A model generated the notes under the pieces. The model was given only the letters and a program-made list of their open reading frames with translations, searched no databases and was not told where the DNA came from. DNA of 64,000 nucleotides from JABDMH01 sp964428345 (GTDB lineage Bacteria > Bacteroidota > Bacteroidia > Chitinophagales > Saprospiraceae), in contig CAYRYD010000007.1 in NCBI GenBank assembly GCA_964428345.1, positions 1-64,000 of the forward strand. The letters run 5' to 3'. The position numbers and the translations under genes were made by a program. Positions 26,185 to 35,028 of this stretch are shown piece after piece. Each line of letters begins with the position of its first letter. Position 1 is the first letter of the stretch.

Positions 26185-27636
26185 ATGAATATCTGGAAAG
26201 AAGCGCAACTTCGTAAAGCTCAATACAACACTCGCCGCCATTTTCTGCAGAAATGCATTTCAGGGATCGGTGCACTCGCTTTGGGGTCATTTCTGGATCA
26301 GTCTCTTCTGCACGGGCAACCCATGATTTCGGCGTCCAATACCGCACCCCACTTCGCTCCAAAAGCCAAACATATCATCTTTCTCCATATGGCAGGGGCG
26401 CCTTCGCAACTTGAATTATTTGACTATAAACCTCTTTTGCAGCGACTGGATGGTCAAGATTGTCCACCATCGTTGATGGAGGGTAAAAGATTTGCCTTTA
26501 TCCGCGGAGTACCCAAGATGTTGGGCCCTCAGAGCACCTTCCGGCAACACGGAGCATCAGGAGCCTGGGTTTCCGATTATCTACCGGGTTTTTCAAAGGT
26601 GACGGATGAAGTATGCTTCATCAAGTCCATGTACACCAATGAATTCAATCATGCTCCTGCCCAATTTTATATGCATACCGGTTCACCACGTACCGGAAGA
26701 CCCAGCATGGGCAGCTGGGTAACCTATGGTCTGGGCACACCCAACAACGACTTGCCGGGATTTATGGTGTTATTGTCACGGGGAGGCACATCCGCCGGCA
26801 AGAGGATGTGGGGAAGCGGTTTTCTGCCCACTGTGCATCAGGGTGTACAATGCAATACCCGGGGTGAGCCCGTGCTAAATCTGGAAAATCCACCTGGTAT
26901 CGACGCTACCCTGCGGAAAAAATCCATCGAGATCATCAACCAGGTGAACGAACTGGAATATCAGTCCGTGCAGGATCCGGAAATCCTCACCCGTATTGCC
27001 CAGTATGAGCTCGCTTTTAAGATGCAGACTTCGGTACCTGATGCCATGAATATCGACGATGAACCAGAATATATCCGGCAAATGTACGGAGTGACTCCCG
27101 GTGAAAATACTTTTGCCAACAATTGCCTGTTGGCCCGCCGTCTGATTGAAAAGGGTGTCCGGTTTGTGCAATTATTTGATCAGGGATGGGATACCCATGG
27201 AGCCAGTCCCGGCAATGGCGTCGATCAGGGATTGCGCGACAGTTGTCGCTATATCGACCAGGCCATGACCGCATTAATCCTTGATCTCAAACAGCGCGGG
27301 TTACTGGAGGAGACCCTGGTCGTCTGGGGCGGGGAATTTGGCCGCACCCCGATGATGGAAGCCCGCACCGGCAAGCATTTTTTTGGACGCGATCACAACA
27401 GCGAAGCTTTCACCATCTGGCTGGCCGGGGGTGGCATTCAAAAGGGCATGACTTTGGGAGAAACGGACGAAATCGGATTTACCGGAATCCGGGACCGGGT
27501 ACATATACATGATCTGCAGGCAACCATTTTACATGTGTTGGGTCTGGATCACGAAAAATTAACCTATCGTTTCCAGGGCCGGGATTATCGCCTCACCGAT
27601 GTCCATGGCGAGGTGGTCAGGGCAATCCTGGCTTAA
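26185..27636 (+). CDS. DUF1501 protein, Tat-exported
   Basis: A 483-residue DUF1501 (alkaline-phosphatase-like fold) protein. A twin-arginine signal (TRRHFLQKCISGIGALALG) is near residues 14-33. Conserved blocks are IFLHMAGAPSQLELFDYKP, NHAPAQFYMHTGSPRTGRP, FDQGWDTHG and GGEFGRTP. The gene lies 11 bp after the PSD1 gene and is evidently co-transcribed with it, the usual arrangement in Planctomycetes, Verrucomicrobia and some Bacteroidota. Metal-binding residues of the fold look present (FGRD, HNS). Substrate and activity are not established; a sulfatase- or phosphatase-like hydrolysis is inferred from the fold only. Confidence 0.9.
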   Translation: MNIWKEAQLRKAQYNTRRHFLQKCISGIGALALGSFLDQSLLHGQPMISASNTAPHFAPKAKHIIFLHMAGAPSQLELFDYKPLLQRLDGQDCPPSLMEGKRFAFIRGVPKMLGPQSTFRQHGASGAWVSDYLPGFSKVTDEVCFIKSMYTNEFNHAPAQFYMHTGSPRTGRPSMGSWVTYGLGTPNNDLPGFMVLLSRGGTSAGKRMWGSGFLPTVHQGVQCNTRGEPVLNLENPPGIDATLRKKSIEIINQVNELEYQSVQDPEILTRIAQYELAFKMQTSVPDAMNIDDEPEYIRQMYGVTPGENTFANNCLLARRLIEKGVRFVQLFDQGWDTHGASPGNGVDQGLRDSCRYIDQAMTALILDLKQRGLLEETLVVWGGEFGRTPMMEARTGKHFFGRDHNSEAFTIWLAGGGIQKGMTLGETDEIGFTGIRDRVHIHDLQATILHVLGLDHEKLTYRFQGRDYRLTDVHGEVVRAILA

Positions 27637-27689
27637 TTGGTCATTAATAGCGACAAATCAATTCTGAATTGATTTAAAACAGTTTAAAT

Positions 27690-28490
27690 ATGAACCGTCA
27701 CACGATAAACAACAGACTATCCGTCTTGTTCGGTTTGATTTTTATGTCAGCATCATCAATATTTACCCAGTCAGATCGCCAGGTCCGTGTGCTTACTTAC
27801 AATATCCTGCATGGAGCCACTACAAACAATGACTTCAATCTCGATACAATCGCTGCTATTATCCGTCAGGTCAATCCGGATCTGGTTGCCCTGCAGGAGG
27901 TGGACTTTAAAACCAGGCGGGCGCTGAATTACGATCTGGTCACCGAGCTGGGCTGGCGGACCGGACTGGCACCAATCTTTGGCCGGGCTATGCCATATGA
28001 TGGCGGTGAATATGGAGAAGGAATCTTGTCCAGATGGAGCTTTATATCATCCCGTAATGTGCTGTTACCCAATTCTCCCGGAAATGAACCCCGGGCAGCT
28101 CTGGAAATCACCACCATCATCAATTCGGGTGATACAATCAGCTTTATTGGTACCCATCTCGACCATTTGCCCGACGAAACCGACCGGATTGCCCAGACCC
28201 GGGAGATTAATGCCGTATTTTCTTCCAACCGGTATCCTACCATTTTGGCCGGTGACCTGAATGATGTACCGGGCAGCCGTGCGATCGACCTGCTTGAAAC
28301 GCATTGGACGCCGGCATACCGTAGTCAGGACATCGAACCTACTTTTCCTTCCCATCAGCCGGTCAGGAAAATTGACTATGTACTGTACCGGCCGGCCAAC
28401 CGCTGGAAGGTATTGTCCACTGAGGTCATCTGTGACAGAGTGGCTTCCGATCACTGCGCGTTGCTGGTGGTACTTGAACTCACCGACTGA
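27690..28490 (+). CDS. Exported endonuclease/exonuclease/phosphatase-family protein
   Basis: A 266-residue protein with an N-terminal signal (to about residue 27). The EEP fold signatures are all present: VLTYNILHGA, LVALQEVDFKTRR (Glu), GTHLDHLPDE, LAGDLNDVPGS (Asp and Asn) and ASDHCALLVVLEL (catalytic His). Exported members act on phosphodiesters of nucleic acids, sphingomyelin or inositol lipids. The gene lies 54 bp after the DUF1501 gene on the same strand and could belong to the same transcript. The substrate is not predictable. Confidence 0.87.
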   Translation: MNRHTINNRLSVLFGLIFMSASSIFTQSDRQVRVLTYNILHGATTNNDFNLDTIAAIIRQVNPDLVALQEVDFKTRRALNYDLVTELGWRTGLAPIFGRAMPYDGGEYGEGILSRWSFISSRNVLLPNSPGNEPRAALEITTIINSGDTISFIGTHLDHLPDETDRIAQTREINAVFSSNRYPTILAGDLNDVPGSRAIDLLETHWTPAYRSQDIEPTFPSHQPVRKIDYVLYRPANRWKVLSTEVICDRVASDHCALLVVLELTD

Positions 28491-28521
28491 TCTCTCTGAT
28501 GCCAATTACTTAACAGAAAAG

Positions 28522-28547
28522 TAATTCGGATATTTTTGTCCGAATTA
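28522..28547. promoter_or_regulatory. Candidate Rrf2 operator
   Basis: A perfect inverted repeat TAATTCGGA / TCCGAATTA with an 8-base spacer. It lies 45 bp before the rrf2 start and overlaps the likely -33 TTG (28536-28538) of the promoter, the expected place for autorepression. The half-site TCCGAATTA recurs at 29225-29233, just upstream of the RIC gene. The assignment to the Rrf2 protein is inference from position. Confidence 0.6.
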
Positions 28548-28559
28548 AAAAATTTTTCG

Positions 28560-28567
28560 TATCTTTG
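28560..28567 (+). promoter_or_regulatory. Bacteroidota -7 promoter element of rrf2
   Basis: TATCTTTG matches the Bacteroidota -7 consensus TAnnTTTG. A TTG lies 21 bp upstream inside the candidate operator. The start codon is 24 bp downstream. Confidence 0.6.
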
Positions 28568-28591
28568 CATTGATCAAAATATTTGATGCTT

Positions 28592-29026
28592 ATGTTTTCC
28601 AAAGCGTGTGAATATGGAATCAGGGCTACGCTGCACATCGCTTCACAGTCGCAGATGAATAACCGGGTGAGTCTCAAGGAGATAGCTGAAGCGATCGATT
28701 CACCGGAAGCATTTACAGCCAAGATCCTCCAGCAGTTGTCCCGAAGTGGCATTGTAGACTCGACAAAGGGGGCTGCGGGTGGATTTGAGATCAGTAAGAA
28801 ACAGCTGGCCAAAATCACTCTCAGTCAGATTGTCACTGCCATCGATGGTGATCATATATACCGGGGATGCGGTCTGGGATTGAAAGAATGCAATGAAACG
28901 AAACCCTGTCCCGTCCATTACGAGTTTAAGTCTATCCGTGATGACCTGGCGAATATGCTGAAAATGACGAAAATCTGCGATCTGGTGAGTGGTTTGCATA
29001 CCGGTCTGACTTTTTTAAAGCAATAA
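28592..29026 (+). CDS. Rrf2-family iron-sulfur regulator (NsrR/IscR-like)
   Basis: A 144-residue winged-helix regulator from the ATG at 28592 (MFSKACEYGIRATLHIA), which aligns with the usual Rrf2 start; an ATG two codons upstream is possible. The helix-turn-helix lies at about 27-65 with SLKEIAEAIDSP and the wing GAAGGFEISK. Three conserved cysteines are present, Cys93, Cys100 and Cys106, in the loop that holds a [2Fe-2S] or [4Fe-4S] cluster in IscR and NsrR. The downstream RIC and hemerythrin genes point to nitric oxide or iron-sulfur stress sensing. Autoregulation is suggested by the inverted repeat over its own promoter. Confidence 0.9.
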   Translation: MFSKACEYGIRATLHIASQSQMNNRVSLKEIAEAIDSPEAFTAKILQQLSRSGIVDSTKGAAGGFEISKKQLAKITLSQIVTAIDGDHIYRGCGLGLKECNETKPCPVHYEFKSIRDDLANMLKMTKICDLVSGLHTGLTFLKQ

Positions 29027-29262
29027 GAAATTCCCATGAAAATTCAAACAATTTTATCGCACACGAAAAAGGGGCAATTTCATCAGCAATATCACCCTCC
29101 ATTGACATCCGGAGGATGTACATCCATTTTAAATCTGGAATGTCAGGATCATTTCCGGAGAGACAGATTCATTAAAACCACTTGTGTATTTCTGCCATTC
29201 AGATAAAAAGACAACCAGGATACTTCCGAATTAAAATTTGTAAAAACTTAAAAATATAAATC
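29027..29262. other. Intergenic leader between rrf2 and the RIC gene
   Basis: No gene is seen. A half-site TCCGAATTA lies at 29225-29233. A short inverted repeat CATCC-GGA-GGATG sits near 29104-29116. A separate promoter for the RIC gene is likely given the length, but I found no clear TAnnTTTG element. Confidence 0.4.
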
Positions 29263-30003
29263 ATGAATATTGCAAAAAATCATATCGTCGGAGAAGTAGT
29301 AGCCGAAGATTATCGTACTGCCAGTATATTTAAGAAATACAATGTTGACTTCTGCTGCAATGGCAATAAAAGCATCGATGAGGTATGCGAAAAGAAAAAT
29401 ATTTCCCCCTCTCAATTACTGGAAGAATTGAATGCCATAGCCCGGCAAACAGCTAATCAGTCGGTTGATTACCAGTCATGGCCACTCGATCTTCTGGCCG
29501 ATTATATCGAAAAGAAACATCATCGTTATGTAACCGGGAAAATCCAGGAGATCACTCCATATCTGGATAAAGTAACCCGTGTTCACGGAAACCGGCATCC
29601 GGAACTGACCGAAATCAGGTCCCTTTTCTCAGAATGCGCCCGGGCTATGGAAATGCATATGAAAAAAGAAGAGTTTATCCTTTTCCCCTTTATCCGGAAG
29701 CTGGTGTCATCCGCGCAGGCCGGCCGGCCGGTACAGGCGCCATTTGGAACAGTCGAAAATCCAATTACCATGATGAAACACGAGCATAGTGCAGAAGGAG
29801 AACGATTTTCTACGATTGCCAGACTTTCTGACAACTATACTCCTCCGGCTGATGCCTGCAACACTTACCGGGTCACTTTTTCTCTGTTGAAGGAATTTGA
29901 AGAAGACCTGCACTTGCACATTCACCTGGAAAATAATATCTTATTTCCCGGAGCTATCCAAATGGAAAAAACCTTAAGTCAAAATCATGTCAGCACCAAT
30001 TAA
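29263..30003 (+). CDS. ric: Iron-sulfur cluster repair di-iron protein (RIC/ScdA/YtfE)
   Basis: A 246-residue protein. An N-terminal ScdA_N domain (about 1-55) has the diagnostic double cysteine Cys31-Cys32 in DFCCNGNKS. A hemerythrin-like four-helix bundle (about 80-245) carries the di-iron ligands in KKHHRYV, RVHGNRHPEL, EMHMKKEEFILFPF, MMKHEHSAEGE and LHLHIHLENNILFP. The family repairs iron-sulfur clusters damaged by nitric oxide or peroxide in the cytoplasm. The full ligand set looks intact. It is downstream of the Rrf2 regulator and overlaps the next hemerythrin gene by 17 bp, so the two are translated from one message. Confidence 0.93.
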   Translation: MNIAKNHIVGEVVAEDYRTASIFKKYNVDFCCNGNKSIDEVCEKKNISPSQLLEELNAIARQTANQSVDYQSWPLDLLADYIEKKHHRYVTGKIQEITPYLDKVTRVHGNRHPELTEIRSLFSECARAMEMHMKKEEFILFPFIRKLVSSAQAGRPVQAPFGTVENPITMMKHEHSAEGERFSTIARLSDNYTPPADACNTYRVTFSLLKEFEEDLHLHIHLENNILFPGAIQMEKTLSQNHVSTN

Positions 30004-30445
30004 ACGACACCCCGCTTTGCAACCAATGAGTCGTGAACATCATCACGGACTATTACTTTGCTGGAAAATAAGGGAAGGTTTCCGGAAAAACATCGAACCT
30101 GAAAGAATTAAGCGTTATTGCGACTGGTTTTGGGAAAATCAGCTTCAGGATCATTTTCGGGAAGAAGAAAGGCATCTCTTCCCAATCCTGGGGCAGAAAC
30201 ATGAATTTGTAAAAAGAGCAGTGAGTGAACACCAGAATCTGGAAGCACTTTTTACTGACCAAAAAAATCCGGAGCAATCCCTCCAGCGGATTTCGGAAGA
30301 ACTGGATCGTCATATCCGCTTTGAAGAGAGGATATTATTCAATGAAATTCAGGAGCAGGCTACCAGCAAACAACTGGAAGAAATCGACAGGCACCATTCA
30401 GACGGCAAATTCAAGGAAGAATGGGATGATGAGTTCTGGAATTAA
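29987..30445 (+). CDS. Hemerythrin-domain protein
   Basis: A 152-residue four-helix hemerythrin/HHE protein. Putative ligands are in SREHHHGLLLCWKI, HFREEERHLFPIL, VSEHQNLEAL and DRHIRFEERILFNEI. There is no signal peptide, so it is cytoplasmic. The start at 29987 overlaps the RIC gene by 17 bp; an internal ATG at 30026 (MSREHHHG) would remove the overlap. Proteins of this type bind O2 or NO or act in iron handling. The coupling to RIC suggests a shared role in NO defence, which is inference. Confidence 0.88.
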   Translation: MSAPIKRHPALQPMSREHHHGLLLCWKIREGFRKNIEPERIKRYCDWFWENQLQDHFREEERHLFPILGQKHEFVKRAVSEHQNLEALFTDQKNPEQSLQRISEELDRHIRFEERILFNEIQEQATSKQLEEIDRHHSDGKFKEEWDDEFWN

Positions 30446-30470
30446 TGAACTCTAACTAAATGGGGTTTTG

Positions 30471-30505
30471 AGGGAGGTGTCCAGGGGGTTCATCTCCCTT
30501 TTCTT
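30471..30505 (+). terminator. Intrinsic terminator after the hemerythrin gene
   Basis: Stem AGGGAGGTG / CATCTCCCT (one G-T pair) with an 11-base loop, followed by TTTTCTT. It lies 26 bp after the stop codon and before the convergent peroxidase gene. Confidence 0.6.
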
Positions 30506-30528
30506 ATATTGGAAGCCTCTATTGTCCG

Positions 30529-31713
30529 TCACTCAGCGATATTGCCACCAACTGGCAAACCGCTCGGTACCGATTCCGGAATTTCACGGTCGAAATTTTC
30601 ATCATTGAGACAGAGTAAAAAATTGATGATTTGACCCATTTGTTTTACCTCCACCTTCAATTCTTCGACCAGGGGATCCAGTTGATCTTTTCCCACCTGC
30701 TGGTCACGTGTTTTCCCTCCGGCAATGTCTTCATAAAATTCGAGGATTTCTTTCAAAGACCCTAATTTTCCGTTGTGCATAAAAGGAAAGGTAAAACGGA
30801 GATTTCTCAGGGTAGGTGTTCGAAAGGCGAAAGTTGACTGAAAACCACTGTCCGGTACGGTTAGTTTGTCGGTAGGAGGCGCACCGAGTACATGGGTTTT
30901 GAAGTCGCTGAACATCGGGCCGTTATGGCAATTGCCACAGCCCGCTGTCTGGAATGCTTCAAATCCTTCTATTTCTGAAACAGACAGCGCATTTTTATCC
31001 CCACGCATATACTGATCAAATCGCGAATTATTGGCTACCAGCGTTCGTTCGAAGGCGGCAAGAGCTTTCGCAAGTCGATCCTGATTGATCGTCGAGTCAC
31101 CGGAAAAAGCTGCCGCAAATAACCCCCGGTATTCAGGAATCGCCTGCAAGCGGGCTACGACTTCATCGAGAATTTCATCTTCCCTGTAGTTTCTACCCCG
31201 CATTTCCTCCATGGTTTTGATTGGCTCGAGCGCCTGGTTTTCCAGGCTATTTACCCGAAGATCCCAAAACATGGGTGCTTCCTCCGGCAGGTAGTCCCCA
31301 AAAATGTCGATCCCGTTAAAGGCTGTATTCAAAATGCTTTGGGCATTGCGCCGGGTAAAGGGTACGTCGTTTGGCTGTTTGAAAGCTCTTCGCGTACCAA
31401 AGCCTTCTCCGTTGACTCCAATGCTGAGTTCCAGGGTTTCGGCATAACCGCTCGACGGGTGATGACAGGTGGCACACGCTACGTCCCGGTCACCCGATAA
31501 CACAGGATCATAAAAAAGCATCCTGCCCAATTGCACTTTAGCCGGGGTAGTAGCATTGTCGGCCGGACTTTTTACGGTTTCAGGCAAGGCCGTAAACCGG
31601 ACCCGTACAGGAGGGGCAGTAGGTCTGCTGGTTTCAGGATTTCCCGGATCTTGACCACAGGAGAAGATCACCAAATAACCCACAAGACATAAAATAAAAC
31701 ACCTGATTTTCAT
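30529..31713 (-). CDS. Diheme cytochrome c peroxidase (CcpA/MauG family), lipoprotein
   Basis: I choose the start at 31713, which yields a lipoprotein signal (MKIRCFILCLVGYLVIFSC, lipobox IFSC) and 394 residues. The open frame continues to 31965 inside the tctA gene and is not credible there. Two heme motifs are present: C-A-T-C-H-H-P near residue 85 and C-G-N-C-H-N-G near residue 260. The family blocks LGRMLFYDPVLSGDRD and FRTPTLRNLRFTFPFMHNG are also present. The enzyme reduces hydrogen peroxide with electrons from a small cytochrome or oxidises a partner. It lies 125 bp downstream of tctA on the same strand. It may be separately transcribed. Confidence 0.9.
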   Translation of the reverse strand: MKIRCFILCLVGYLVIFSCGQDPGNPETSRPTAPPVRVRFTALPETVKSPADNATTPAKVQLGRMLFYDPVLSGDRDVACATCHHPSSGYAETLELSIGVNGEGFGTRRAFKQPNDVPFTRRNAQSILNTAFNGIDIFGDYLPEEAPMFWDLRVNSLENQALEPIKTMEEMRGRNYREDEILDEVVARLQAIPEYRGLFAAAFSGDSTINQDRLAKALAAFERTLVANNSRFDQYMRGDKNALSVSEIEGFEAFQTAGCGNCHNGPMFSDFKTHVLGAPPTDKLTVPDSGFQSTFAFRTPTLRNLRFTFPFMHNGKLGSLKEILEFYEDIAGGKTRDQQVGKDQLDPLVEELKVEVKQMGQIINFLLCLNDENFDREIPESVPSGLPVGGNIAE

Positions 31714-31838
31714 ACCTGACCATCCTTGCAGCTTCGGCAGCCTTGATACCTTCAAAGCCGGACAAAATAATCTCTGATTGTGATCCGGAAGATGATCCAG
31801 GTCATTGAAAGACAATTTCCGTAAAAATACGGATTTCC

Positions 31839-33326
31839 TCATTCGACTGAAGGTCCGGAACCTGCCAGGTTTTTCCCATACCGGATTCCCACCACAACAA
31901 TCAGCAGGGTACAAGCCATCAGCACCAGAGCCACCGGCCGGTCGAAAAAGCTCATCAAGTCCCATTTTGATTTAATGGCACTCACCATGAAATTTTGCTC
32001 CAGAATGGGTCCTAATACCATCCCCAGCACCACCTGGGCCAGCGGGAATCCACCCCTCTGAAGCAGAAAAGCAAGGAGTCCCATCGCGGCCATAATCCAG
32101 ACATCACGGATTTCATTATTGATCGCATAGGATCCGACAATGCAAAGGGCAGTAACAACGGTCAGGAGCAAAGGCATTGGGGCCTTAATCAACTTCCTCG
32201 CCATCAGAGCACTTAAGTAACCATAAAAAGGCAACAGGACCAGGTTGGATATGATAAACGTGACATATAGTGAAGCTATCAGTCCCGGTTGCTGGTCAAA
32301 TAGAAGTGGGCCGGGACTGATCCCTTTCATCATGAATACCCCCAGCACAATGGCCGTAACCGTGTCGCCTGGCAAACCCAGTGACAAAGCCGGGATCCAG
32401 GCACTGGCAACCGCCGAATTGTTGGAACTGGTACCGGCCAGAATGATTTCGTCATCTTCCTCTTCCCCGGTATGGCCTTTTTGACGCATTTTCTCCAGAC
32501 TGGTGGAAACCCAGGATCCGATATCGGCCCCGGCGCCGGGAAGAAACCCGACCAGCACCCCCACCAGCGAAGAACGGATGACAAGCCACTTTTTCTTCAG
32601 AATCAGCATCAATGGTCTCAGGAAGAACCGGTGGGCTTTACCAGTGCTGGCCATCTGGGCTTCATACTTCGCGTGGCTGGGATTGAAAAGGTGATTCAGC
32701 ACTTCGGAAAATCCAAACAAACCGATCATAGCGACGATATAATTAAGCCCTCCCATCAACTGGGTACTGCCAAAATCAAACCGGGGGTATCCGATGGTCG
32801 GATCGACACCAACCGTTGAAAACAATATCCCAAGCAGAAGGGATGCCAGTGATTTGACCGCTGATCCACCAGAAGCAAAAATGCCCGCGGTGAGGCCCAG
32901 TACTGCGATCCAGAAATATTCAAACGAGCTAAACTGCCGGGCAAAGGACACAATGATACCAGCAGTCAGTATCAGGAGCAGCGATCCAATCACTCCACCG
33001 ACGGCCGAACCCATCGCACTGAGACCCAGAGAATAAAGAGGCCCTTCTCTCCTTGCCAGGGTAAATAACTTTTCGAAATAAGCCGCACTGGCTGGTGTCC
33101 CCGGTATTCGCGCTACCGTCGAACCGACGTCACCGGCAAAAATAGCCACCGAGGAAATAGCGATTATGGCGGGTAAAGCAATGGAAGGATCCAGAAAAAA
33201 AGCAATGGGTATGAATAAGGCAATGGCCAGGGTGGCAGTCAGTCCGGGGATAGCTCCGAAAATTGCACCATACAACCCTCCTAATAGCAAAGCCAAAATT
33301 CCCTGTAGACTAAACAGCTCACTCAT
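31839..33326 (-). CDS. tctA: Tripartite tricarboxylate transporter, large permease TctA
   Basis: A 495-residue protein with about 12 hydrophobic segments. It shows the TctA signatures GAIPGLTATLAIALFIP near residue 25 and GFLPGAGADIGSWVS near residue 265, plus LGLPGDTVTAIVLG. It is the large membrane subunit of a binding-protein-dependent secondary carrier for citrate or other carboxylates. Its start overlaps the tctB stop by 4 bp (ATGA), showing translational coupling. It belongs to the complete tctC-tctB-tctA operon. Confidence 0.95.
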   Translation of the reverse strand: MSELFSLQGILALLLGGLYGAIFGAIPGLTATLAIALFIPIAFFLDPSIALPAIIAISSVAIFAGDVGSTVARIPGTPASAAYFEKLFTLARREGPLYSLGLSAMGSAVGGVIGSLLLILTAGIIVSFARQFSSFEYFWIAVLGLTAGIFASGGSAVKSLASLLLGILFSTVGVDPTIGYPRFDFGSTQLMGGLNYIVAMIGLFGFSEVLNHLFNPSHAKYEAQMASTGKAHRFFLRPLMLILKKKWLVIRSSLVGVLVGFLPGAGADIGSWVSTSLEKMRQKGHTGEEEDDEIILAGTSSNNSAVASAWIPALSLGLPGDTVTAIVLGVFMMKGISPGPLLFDQQPGLIASLYVTFIISNLVLLPFYGYLSALMARKLIKAPMPLLLTVVTALCIVGSYAINNEIRDVWIMAAMGLLAFLLQRGGFPLAQVVLGMVLGPILEQNFMVSAIKSKWDLMSFFDRPVALVLMACTLLIVVVGIRYGKNLAGSGPSVE

Positions 33327-33754
33327 AAAGGTACCTGGAGTATCAAATTAAAAATCAGATAAATGAAACCGGTCGTCAACAATGCCGTCATAATTGCCTG
33401 AACCGGCTTTAATTTCATTAAAAATGCAGTCAGGACCAATGCAGTGCCAATGGCTGGTAAAAAACCCGTCACCCGATTTAAAAAAGGAAATGCAGCCATC
33501 AGTAATAAAATCAGAATTACCGAAACCCATCGTCCCTTAAGACCCTTTATCTGAGGTTGAATTCCCCGTCGCGACGTAACCATTAGCAACAAACCGCAAA
33601 TTACCAGACCCCAGCCCAGTATGACCGGAAATAATCCGGGTCCGGGATGACCTTCCGGCAATTGCGGAAATCGTCTTGCAAGCAGGATAATCACCAAACC
33701 CAGACCACTGATCAGAATGCCGGGTAATAGAGAAGAGATTTTAAATGAATTCAC
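33323..33754 (-). CDS. tctB: Tripartite tricarboxylate transporter, small permease TctB
   Basis: A 143-residue membrane protein with four hydrophobic segments: GILISGLGLVIILLARRFP, LFPVILGWGLVICGLLLM, VILILLLMAAFPF and an end hairpin. This is the size and topology of TctB. It overlaps tctC and tctA by 4 bp each. Sequence is poorly conserved in this subunit, so the call rests on topology and on its place between tctC and tctA. Confidence 0.9.
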   Translation of the reverse strand: MNSFKISSLLPGILISGLGLVIILLARRFPQLPEGHPGPGLFPVILGWGLVICGLLLMVTSRRGIQPQIKGLKGRWVSVILILLLMAAFPFLNRVTGFLPAIGTALVLTAFLMKLKPVQAIMTALLTTGFIYLIFNLILQVPL

Positions 33755-34734
33755 TGATGTTGCTGTTTTAAACCGGCCATTTCCATCGCCTTTTCATTTT
33801 TATCATGTTGCTCCCGTATGAAATCCACCAGGGCCGGCCCCTGAATCAGCCTGATGGTAGAACCTGCAGTGGTTAAAGCACTGACAAACTCCTGATCTTC
33901 CATAGCGGCTTTAATGGCTTGCTCCAGCTTTTGCCGAACCTCGTCCGGAAGACCTTTTGGTGCACAGACAGAGACCCACCCACTGGACTCCCAGTCGATT
34001 CCCAGTTCTTTGACCGTTGGGACATTGGGAAATCTGGCCAACCGTTCATCAGCCATCACTGCCAGTGTCCTGACCTGTCCGGCCTGCCGCAGTGCATCCA
34101 CTTCCGACATGGAAGCAGTCACCACTTCAACGCCCCCGGCAATCAGCTCCTGCAGAGCCGGAGCCGCACCCTGACTGGGTACCCAGGGCATATCTGCATC
34201 CTTAAGCCCGGCTGCATTTAAAAAGCCGATCCTGGCCAGATCCCAGATGGCGCCTCGTGCCGTGCCCGAGGCTTTCAGGCTTCCAGGATTGGCTTTTATG
34301 GCATCCAACAAATCCTGAAGCGTCTGAAAGGGTGCATCCGCCCGTACAGTAATCGCAGAGGGATTGTCTATGATCAGGCTCAGTGGGGTATAATCTTCAT
34401 AGGTAAGGTCGGTCAGCCCCATATTGTGCATCATGGTAATTTCAACGGTAACGGCGCCAATGGTGTAACCGTCGGGTCGGGCCTGACTCAATGCAAGATG
34501 CCCGATCACCCCGCCACCTCCGGTCCGGTTGATTACATTGACCGGCTGGCCAATGTGATTCTGTAACACAGCTGCCAGAGCCCGGGAACTGAGATCGGTC
34601 ATCCCCCCGGCAGCCCATGGCACCAGAAAAGTCAGTGGCCGGGAAGGAAAATTCTGGCTGCTGCTCCCAACCGGATTCTGACATCCATGAACCCAGATAG
34701 TCGATAACAGCAATAGAACAAAGTATTTATACAT
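33751..34734 (-). CDS. tctC: Tricarboxylate-binding lipoprotein TctC (Bug family)
   Basis: The start at 34734 gives a lipoprotein signal (MYKYFVLLLLSTIWVHGC); an ATG at 34752 is six codons upstream. The mature protein is about 310 residues of the Bug family. Motifs are FPSRPLTFLVPWAAGGMTDL, NRTGGGGVIGH, KASGTARGAIWDLA and PKGLPDEVRQKLEQAI. It captures a carboxylate in the periplasm and delivers it to TctAB. Lipid anchoring is unusual for this family, whose proteobacterial members are soluble periplasmic proteins. The ligand cannot be read from the sequence. Confidence 0.93.
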   Translation of the reverse strand: MYKYFVLLLLSTIWVHGCQNPVGSSSQNFPSRPLTFLVPWAAGGMTDLSSRALAAVLQNHIGQPVNVINRTGGGGVIGHLALSQARPDGYTIGAVTVEITMMHNMGLTDLTYEDYTPLSLIIDNPSAITVRADAPFQTLQDLLDAIKANPGSLKASGTARGAIWDLARIGFLNAAGLKDADMPWVPSQGAAPALQELIAGGVEVVTASMSEVDALRQAGQVRTLAVMADERLARFPNVPTVKELGIDWESSGWVSVCAPKGLPDEVRQKLEQAIKAAMEDQEFVSALTTAGSTIRLIQGPALVDFIREQHDKNEKAMEMAGLKQQHQ

Positions 34735-35028
34735 AATTGATCTGCCTTTCATCTTGAAAATCGTTCAAATTTCAAAAGGCGCTTAAGATACAAAAAAGAG
34801 GGTTGACGTAAAGTCTCTATACCCCTGACCCACTTTTTTCATGTTACAGAATGCGACAACAACAACCGGTTATCCGGATGGGATGAAATTCTTTAACAGT
34901 CTCCGTTACCTGTTACCGGATGCTTCAATCTCAAATTTCATAACTTCGCGACATCATCGATTTAAAACGACCGGTCAACCCTAAACAACCATGGATATTT
35001 CTTCCCAAAAAATCAGTAATCGGTAGCC

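Noticed and set aside
31714..31965. N-terminal extension of the cytochrome c peroxidase into tctA
   Set aside because: It overlaps the conserved tctA end in another frame, and the lipoprotein signal starts at 31713.
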